NCBI GenBank assembly: GCA_010909165.1
Contig: MU008161.1
Location: forward strand, 992,001 to 1,056,000
Origin: Anthoceros angustus
Lineage: Eukaryota > Streptophyta > Anthocerotopsida > Anthocerotales > Anthocerotaceae
Direction: 5' to 3'
Length of the DNA: 64,000 nucleotides
Shown: piece after piece, positions 56,804-64,000 of the stretch
How positions within the stretch are numbered: the first letter of the stretch is position 1
How the letters are laid out: each line of letters begins with the position of its first letter
Made by a program: the position numbers and the translations under genes
Notes under the pieces: model-generated
Told to the model about the DNA's origin: nothing
The model's input: the letters and a program-made list of their open reading frames with translations, nothing else
Databases searched by the model: none

Positions 56804-59800
56804 ATGGCTGCCGGTGTGGGAACAGAGGAATGCCGAAAAGTGGAGACCAAGCCCATTAGAGTGCGGTTGTTCGTGGGGGGCTTGGCTCCGGGCGTGAGTT
56901 CCAAGGACTTGGCTGAAATGCTGGACCGACTGGGGCGGGTCCACAGCGTGGATGTGCCACCTCGCAAGCAGGTCTGGGAGCAGCAGCCGGCTGGGAGTCA
57001 TCGGGGATTTGTGTATGTGGAGTTCGAGGGCTCTGAAGCCAACCTTGCGAAGCTCATGAGCGTGGTGGGTGTTGGAAGTGTGGTTACTGCCTGCCAGGCT
57101 TCATACGCTTCTTTCGACTGAATTTGTGGATGTGGGAGATTGGCAGAGCAGTACAATGGGTGCAAGTGGAGGGGCGGGAAATTGCGGATCGAGAGGGCGA
57201 AGGAGCACTTTCTGAGCAAGCTGCAGCGTGAGTGGGACGCCGATTCGCAGGCTGAAGCTGATAATGCCGCGCAAAACAGCACCTTGTCGGAGCCCTCTGT
57301 TACGCAGAATCTGAAGAGGCCTATGTCCTCGCCGGGCTTGAATATTAAATTTCCAAACGCTAAAAAGGTAGGGGGATTGGTTGGATGTGTAGTGTTTAAT
57401 GGAATGGTAGTCAGCAGACAGATTTTGGATGAAGCTGGCGGTTTGTCTTGTGCAGTTGAAATTTGTGCCGCTGAAGGGACTTGGGAAACACAAGTACAGC
57501 TTTCAGCGTGAGGAGAGCCTTCCCCTTCGTCTCCTACCCTTGAGCATAGACGAAAAGTTGGTAATTGAACCCGTCCCGAGGCAGCAGCACTGTAAAATCG
57601 GTGCAGCTGCTGGACCTCAGCGGCACGGTAAAATTGTTGCGGAGGCTGGCTCCGGTCCTTCCGCGGAGCACCAGCTGAGTGCTGAAGAGTTGGAAGGTGG
57701 GTGTCTCACTACTTCACTCTGAGGGTGCTTCTTTGGGATACTGTTGCTTACCGAGTATGGCATCTTTTCTCTGTGCAGAAAGTCTTAAAGTTGAAAGGCG
57801 GAAGCAGTTGGATCTTCTGTCCAAATTATTCCCTGGTGATGCTGGTTTCTCGAGGTTCGTGGTGCTGTCTTCTGTGTTCGTTCCGCCATTGGATTGTGGA
57901 AGGCTCCTTGCTCTGTGCTTGTTTCCATGGTGGCTTGGTTTCTAATCAGTTCGCCTGTCGCAACTCTGATAGTGTTGATCCCGGCTCGTCAACAAAGGAG
58001 GTGGCGGAACGCCCGACTGACACTGCTGGTCAGAGGACGGATCCCCAGCCAAGGAAGAAGAAAGAAAATCTGAGAAAACATGCTGGAAAGAAGCATACGA
58101 AATCCGTCGCAAGTCCCTGGGCAAAGTTGTTTGAAGCAGCTGCTGGAGTGGGAGTCAAGTCTGATATATCAGACTCAGAGATGAGTGACCTGGAGGAAGG
58201 GGGTGATGGTAGTGATGTCGAGGATGAAGGTCATGAGGATGTGGATGTGGCTCGGGATGCGGTGGAGGATGAGGATCACGGCCGCAGTGGTAAACTGCAG
58301 AAGCATCCGACCTCAAAGAGAGTCACATGGAAGGGCTTGGATGAGCACGAGGAGGATGTTGCTGTTAGTGGTAAATTCCAGGAGCAGTTGACGCCAAAAA
58401 CAGCCAATAGAAAGGACTTGGATGAAGGCAAAGGTGAAGTGAGTAGGATCAGAAAGGGGAGGTCGGCAGTGGAGTTGCATGCTGCATCCAATCAGGGAAG
58501 CAAGTCAGACCATGATTCACAGGATGAAGCAGCCAAAGTCCATGGTAACCAAGCTGGCAGTGATGAAAAGCTCATTCTTGCAGAGGATGATAATGCAAAA
58601 GCAATTGATTTGGTGGCAAAGATTAACAAGTCTGCCTGTCGCAACTCAGACTTTGTTAACCCCAGCTCTTCAACAAAGGAGGCGGCAGAGCGCTCGACTG
58701 ACGCGGTTGGTCAGAGGATGGATCCCCTGCCAAGGACGAAGAAAGAGGAGTTGAGAAAGCCTGCTGGAGAGAATGGTATGAAATCCGTCGGAAGTCCCTG
58801 GGCAAAGTTATTCGGAGCAGCTGCTGGTGTGGGGGTCAAGTCTGACATATCAGACCCAGAGATAAGTGACCTGGAGGTCGGGATGGACGATGAGGATGAT
58901 GCAGGTAGAGATAAATTCCAGAAACGTTTACCGCAAAAAGCAGCCAAAACGAAGGACTTGGATGAGGGCAATGTTGAAGGGAACAGGATCAGAAAGAGGA
59001 GGATGCCAGTGCAGTCACATGCTGCATCCAATCGTGGAAGCAAGTTAGGCCATGATTCACAGGACGACGCAGCCGGGATCGATGGTAACCAAGCTAACAG
59101 AGATAAAAGGCACAATGGTGCAGAGGATGACAAAGGCGAAGCAATCGATTTTGCGGCAAAGGTCAACACATTTAAGAAAACCCAAGCGAAGAAGAAACTA
59201 AAAGACGAAACTGTCCACGCTACATCTGATGGTGAGTAGCCTGCTCAAAACGTGGTCGTGTTCTTGAAGTTTCTAGTGTCATCTTAGGATTGCCCACGTC
59301 TCTTGTCTTGCAGCTGCTACCGGGCGGGAGGATGGCGCGACAAGTCCTGCTCCATGCGATGGCAGTGGCTTGAAAAGGCACGTCGGCCACGTCGTTATTA
59401 GTTCATGTGCAGTCGGTTTTTCTTTCAAGTCTCCAATGGAGCCAGAGTTCTAACATTTCGCTGTAATCAGCAGGGCAACAGCTCCTGACATCACTGCTAG
59501 CGAGTTGGAACCACCTCTCCCGCAGAAGCGGAGCTGGCTGAGCTCAAAACCAGAATTGCGCCAGGCACCTGCGGCTGCAGGGGAGAGCAAGGAAGAGAAA
59601 TGGAACAGGCTATTTGAGGCTGCTGCCTATGTACCAGCTTCGGGCTTGGTTCTAAACATAGATGAGAAGGTGGACACGGTGCCAGAGAAATCCACGGCCA
59701 ATGAAACGAGTCCACCTAGCAGTGGCCCCATCATCACGGGAATCGAGACTAAGCAAGAGAAGTGGAGGCGGGTTTTCGAGGTGGCAGCAGGTGTGGCAGC

Positions 59801-60695
59801 AGAACCGCCCGCAGGACAAGCAGGCCTAGAGAGAAAAGTGGTCGGTGACAATGGCAGCTCGGAGCTTGTGCTATCTGTGGACGATTCGGCGAAGGCGAAG
59901 CTACCTTCGAAGACCAAGAACAGGAGAGCGGTCAATGGCACCTCTGACGCGGTCACAGCCACTGCTGGGGCACGAGCTACCCGAGGGTCAGTGCAAGCAA
60001 GCTCTGACCCTGGAATAGACACTCCCCAAGTGGTCGGTGGGGCAGCAAATGGCCCGCATCCCGGTAAGGTGGAGGCCGCGTGTGGCAACGCAGCAGCCGA
60101 AGCCAAGATGGAGAGAGCGGAAAGCGGCTGGGACCCCGCCACTCAGCCCCTTGAGCTTGACAGGGAGGCAAGTACCAACCCCACCAATGTCTCTGAGGTG
60201 GTTGGCAACAGCACACCAGCATCTCCACCGCCACCAGGCAAAGGGGATGACGAGAATGCCAAGTGGATGCAGAAGGCATCTTGGAAATCCCTGGTGGGTG
60301 ATAAGGGCGTTGTCGGTTTCTCCCTGGGCAGGACTCTGGGCTTCAACTTTTCCCCACCCGCAACGCAGGTTCAGCTCCAGGCCCAGGAGCAAAAGCAAGA
60401 GCAGGCGGAGCTGGACAGGACGTCTCCCACTCGGCAACCGCAGCCGGAGACCTGCTCCCCCGCTTCCGGGAGCAAAAGCCTGGCGGCGGAGGCAGTTACA
60501 TCCCCGCGGACCGAAGATGCGGCCCCGGCGGCCATGGACTCCGGTCCTGACGGGGTCTGTACTTTCATGCGCGCCGAGAGCGCCTACCGCGACTGGGCCG
60601 CCTCCAGGGCGAGGCTGAAGGAGGACTGCAAGGCCAAGCATAAGGCGGCCATGCGGCAGGCTAGGAAAATGCGCCCGCTTCCGAGGTTGCTGTAG
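56804..60695 (+). CDS. NOL8/ROS3-like nucleolar RRM protein
   Basis: Exons 56804-57064, 57149-57367, 57456-57696, 57779-about 57864, 57951-59231, 59314-59377, 59474-60695. The N-terminal RRM (about residues 19-110) has RLFVGGLAPGVSSKDLAEML (RNP2), RGFVYVEFEGSEANL (RNP1) and KWRGGKLRIERAKEHFLSKL, as in NOL8. Then come GLNIKFPNAKKLKFVPLKG and ERRKQLDLLSKLFPGD. The middle is a long acidic/basic disordered region with duplicated modules. The C-terminus DWAASRARLKEDCKAKHKAA then MRQARKM is the conserved NOL8 end. NOL8 is a nucleolar factor for 60S ribosome assembly; Arabidopsis ROS3 is the related plant RRM protein in DNA demethylation, so both roles are open. The exon 4 end is uncertain (phase 0 needed). 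Intron 6 uses a GC donor (59378). Confidence 0.85.
57953..59169 (+). repeat. Internal tandem duplication in the coding exon of the NOL8-like gene
   Basis: Module 1 (57953-58633) and module 2 (58634-59169) begin ACRNSDxVxPxSSTKE and run in parallel through SPWAKLFxAAAGVGV, KSDISDxExSDLE, HAASNxGSK and AxIDxxAKxN. Module 2 lacks about 145 bp, corresponding to one of two sub-repeats (GKLQKHPTSK / GKFQEQLTPK) in module 1. The reading frame is kept throughout. Confidence 0.88.
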
Positions 60696-61210
60696 TTGTT
60701 GGTGTCTATGTGACGAATGAAGAGGAATGCAGAGCGAGTCGTTCCGTTCCACCGCGCCCGCCCCAGTCCCGTTCCGTCCCACGTCACGAGTTTCTGGATC
60801 GCGCGCCGCACCGCAGCCCCGCTCACATCCCGCTCCTCCGGCGGTTGCATGTACGTGCAGCGCCGAATGGCAGAACATCGGATCTGCCATGCCGCTGCGG
60901 CCGCCCCGGGAACGCGAGTGTACTTGGTGCGGGAAGATCGCAGGAAAGGATGTGCCAAAAGTGCATCTGCGGCAGCGCTGCCACCGCCGGTGCTCACTGC
61001 TGCGAGCCTGTGTGTTCGCATCTCATCACCTGTTTTGTCTCGCAGAGGGGGAGGCTGTATCGACGCTGCTGTTATTAGCCAGTGCCAACTTCCTGGCCAT
61101 CCTGAGCCGGGGGCCGGGCCGCCGGGGCTGACCTGGGTCCTCGTCATGGCGACCTGTCTCCACTGGCGTGCGTGCTTCCGCTTCGTCGACATGTAGACTA
61201 CTCCGCGTTC
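60696..61210 (+). other. GC-rich segment with possible small Cys-rich gene
   Basis: CpG-rich DNA with open frames on all sides. One plus frame starting near 60891 (MPLRPPRERECTWCGKIAG) has a C-x2-C, then H and C at zinc-finger-like spacing, and later a hydrophobic stretch (TLLLLASANFLAIL). Because GC-rich DNA gives open frames by chance, I do not call a gene. Confidence 0.25.
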
Positions 61211-64000
61211 CAGCGTGCCATTACAACTTACAAATCACGGCGAGATATCCACCTACACAAGACTTGAGCTGAGGACATGCGGGGGCCTCCTGCCGTTCAT
61301 AGTTTCCAAGTTCCAACCATGGAGACTCCCTGGTGACCGTCCCTTCCACGGGGCCTCCTGGGTGAAGGTCCCTTCCTGTCCAATGCCCATTGTATCGCAG
61401 CATCGCAGCCTCGCAGGCTGTCTCCCCCTGGAACTGTACTGGGCAGCCAGTCTCCTAGACCTCATCAAGCACATTCTTCTTAGGTTGAGGAGCAGACATG
61501 CCAAATCCCAAGCTGTGAACTTGTGGTCTCGGCCCTTGCTCACCAACAACTTCCACAAGAGGCTGTGGGGGCCACAAAGAATGCCGTGCAATTGGCGGAA
61601 GATGTGCACGCAGACAAAAGAAGGAAGGGTTGGCTTCCGACGTGGAGGACCTGTTTATTATCCAGAAGGAACCTGCACGTCCTGGAAGAAGATAACAGAC
61701 CGGGCTGTCGAGCAACCCTACGTTGGACAAGGTTTTGAATAATCCGAGCAACACATCAATGGACATGCGTCACTATGCTTTTGCACAGAAGGAGGGACTT
61801 ATCGGATGCAGAGATGCCTGGAAACGCTGCTACCAAATTACCTGGTATGTACATGCTTGAGAGAGGTGGACGACGAACGCACTTATTACCGTGTATTCCC
61901 GCGCGCACACATGGCTACTGGTCCAAAATCGCTTGCCCCTGAGGGCTCGTTAGTACGGTGACGGACGAGATACCCTCTCGAACCGCGATAACTTGCTATC
62001 CAGACTAACATATTACTCCTCCAGATGGAGTCCCATTTGGCATAACCGGATGCCGGATGCCAGATATCTTCGAACGGACACCCTTGCTCAAGATTTCTCC
62101 TCGGGTTTGGTTTGATTTATTTTCAAAATACAAAATTAAAAAAAATTCGTTGAACCCACGTGTTTCCGCGGCTGGTTTGGTAGGATACGATGGAGTAATT
62201 ACATTTCATTTAATTTCAATGAACCCAAAGGGCCTTACAACAGCAACCTTTTTGGCCAGCGAGACAACAGAGATCATATATCATGTGAGCGAGATAATAG
62301 ACATCATATATCCTACGAGCGAGATAACAAAGACCATCTGTCAGCGGCTCCAAGGTTACCAAGGGCCAAGAGTATTGAAGGTGGCTGGTATCCTATCCGA
62401 ATAGTGATCTGATCATAGGGTTGTTTAATCACCGAGTTCCAATGAATTCAGCATTACGATGTCATCTCTCAATGGAGGACCTATCTCTCTAGTTTTTGTC
62501 ATGGTACAACGGTACGGCATGATATATCTCAAATTTATAAATTTATATCCATCTATATAGTGCGCAGTGGAATTGTTTACCTTGTATCTTGCTAGTATGT
62601 CAACAATATTCTCATTCCCGGGATCTCTCAACTTGTGGCTCATGGGTTGAGTGTTAGCTTATGACATATCTCGAAATATCATCTATAAATTCATGTATCT
62701 ATCGTAAAGAAAGTCATATATAAATTATGCGTTCATTCATCCAAGCATTTATATACAAGGGTCAGACTCCTTTAATGTAATATTGTTAGTTGTCTATGTA
62801 TACTTCTCTCAATTTACGACTAATGGGTTGAGAATCATGACTCTCATGATGTCTCTATAATTAGATTTTCATCTAGAACAAAGAAGTCGCATGTACTCCT
62901 TAATAAAAAAGCAGAAAGATTTTAGGATGCTTCCAGAATTGTCAGTATTGAGTGTACTATGATTTTGTTTGTGCTTTTCCAAGGCGATTGTTAGTATGGA
63001 AGGGACAAGTTGAGAGACCAGATTAGCATCACCAATCAAAGATGGTTTTAGATTCCCCATTGTAGAGCCAAAAATTTCGACAACCTCGGAAGTTTGGCTA
63101 GCCACCAAACAAGTGCCACATGTCTATTTCGTTAGAGGGCAATAGAAAAAAAAGAATGCTTCAAAAGTTTGTTAAAAGAGACATGGAAAGAGGTGTTCTA
63201 GTTGACCCAGTGGCTAATGAGGAGGTGCAAGTCTAGTCTGATATTTATAAATTGCTTCAAGCTTTGTGGCTGCTGAGGAGGCGATCATGAAGCTTAAAAC
63301 ACCATAAATTTTCAAGGGGGGAAAATACTCCCCACGGGGGTTTTCCTTGAATAAGCCCTGAAGGGGGTCTATGATGGGTCCGGAATCAGCGTTTTCCGCT
63401 TTTTTTTTTAAAGAACTCGAGAGAAAAGAGTGCTACCCGTCGAGCTCACTTCTTTCCATCAATCAATCTCTCTGCCGCACGGTGTTCGCAATCTCAAACC
63501 TCTTTGTTTAAGGCAAAGTTAGATCCGTCAGAATGACCGTTTCTGCCAGGTAGGCAATACCGTAAACCCGCTTATGCTAGGAAAATGCGGATAAGGAAGG
63601 ATATTGCAAAATCCACGAATAGCTTATATCCAAATCATGTTAACGTCTGCAACTGTATATGGTTTACTGTGGAGATGGAACAGGTGAACCATGATAAAAG
63701 AACGGGACAACATCCAAGTAGCGGCCAGGGCGCCGGCCAGCCAACGTCCTCGCCCCTACGTAGAAGGTTACCCCGTGTCTGTATGGCATTAGTTGCCCCA
63801 CTTCTTGCACGAGAATGATACACGTCTCGTCCTTGCGGAGGGGGGTCGGGCTATGTGACATGCCGTATTTGGGTTTCTCTCTGCATGTGAAACCCCAAAG
63901 AAAATAATGGACATGGTCCATCACTATTTAACAAAAAATGCTGGTATGTCCAACAGTCAGTGCAGCTTCCTCCCTAACTGCATTCCCTTCCTTATGACCA
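61211..64000. other. No recognised gene; AT-rich, repeat-like
   Basis: 61215-61760 is open in several frames without domains. 62100-63300 is AT-rich. 62240-62345 has three near-copies of GCGAGAxAAxAxAxATCATATAT. 63313-63352 (CAAGGGGGGAAAATACTCCC, then CACGGGGGTTTTCCTTG) is a hairpin-forming inverted repeat. 62869-63108 (minus) is a clean 79-codon reading I cannot assign. Confidence 0.4.

Noticed and set aside
59627..60890. Long minus-strand readings opposite the NOL8-like exon
   Set aside because: Pro/Gly/Arg-rich shadow frames of GC-rich coding DNA without motifs.
60717..61196. 159-codon plus-strand reading after the NOL8-like gene
   Set aside because: CpG-rich DNA open in all three frames; no domain and no splice or start evidence choosing one frame.

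Overview
This window is nuclear DNA of a land plant. The genes have GT-AG introns (mostly 80-150 nt), plant-only protein families are present (BURP domain, PPR proteins of the PLS/DYW type, APEM9, a bulb-type lectin), and about half of the window is degraded transposon and repeat sequence. Compact introns, large PPR genes with DYW relics and a high pseudogene load make a seed-free lineage (lycophyte, fern or bryophyte) plausible, but the species cannot be read from the sequence.

Layout. 1-3.1 kb holds broken pieces of at least four unrelated genes (NmrA-type reductase, V-ATPase subunit d, mitochondrial carrier, DYW-PPR). 5.2-7.3 kb is succinyl-CoA ligase alpha (+, 7 exons). 10.3-11.9 kb is an ARGLU1-type splicing/transcription cofactor (+, 4 exons). 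12.3-14.3 kb is an F-box protein (+, 6 exons). 14.5-22.1 kb is repeat-rich: gag-like and coiled-coil relics, a 225-bp pure hexanucleotide tract, LTR-like tandem units, a degenerate 19-bp array, three-copy dispersed elements, and one intact orphan ORF of 285 codons. 23.1-24.8 kb is APEM9, the plant peroxisomal tail-anchored tether (+, 6 exons). 25-28.8 kb is transposon-derived. 28.9-30.8 kb is a plastid-type NAD(P)-binding Rossmann protein (+, 9 exons). 31.4-37.8 kb is a 26-exon gene for a 998-residue protein with two uridine-kinase/CYTH modules and a C-terminal membrane anchor. 38.4-40.9 kb is an intact single-exon PPR gene (-). 41.8-42.4 kb is a secreted mannose-lectin-like gene whose 3' end is repeated three times. 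44.0-45.4 kb is a BURP-domain wall protein (-) with an apparent 1-nt frameshift. 46.3-49.1 kb is reverse-transcriptase-type retroelement debris. 49.5-50.3 kb is a BTB-type gene (-). 53.6-56.7 kb is an SMPD4-type neutral sphingomyelinase (-, 5 exons), divergent from a NOL8/ROS3-like nucleolar RRM gene at 56.8-60.7 kb (+, 7 exons). 60.7-64 kb has no recognised gene.

The genes are ordinary eukaryotic single transcription units and do not form a pathway. The one functional pairing is the head-to-head SMPD4/NOL8 pair, whose start codons are 70-140 bp apart across two telo-box motifs. Local tandem duplication of 110-680 bp recurs: SUCLG intron 1, intron 9 of the double-kinase gene, the lectin 3' end, a PPR relic and the NOL8 coding exon. 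Exon models were built by matching conserved protein blocks to splice signals with consistent reading phase. Every complete model sums to a multiple of three.
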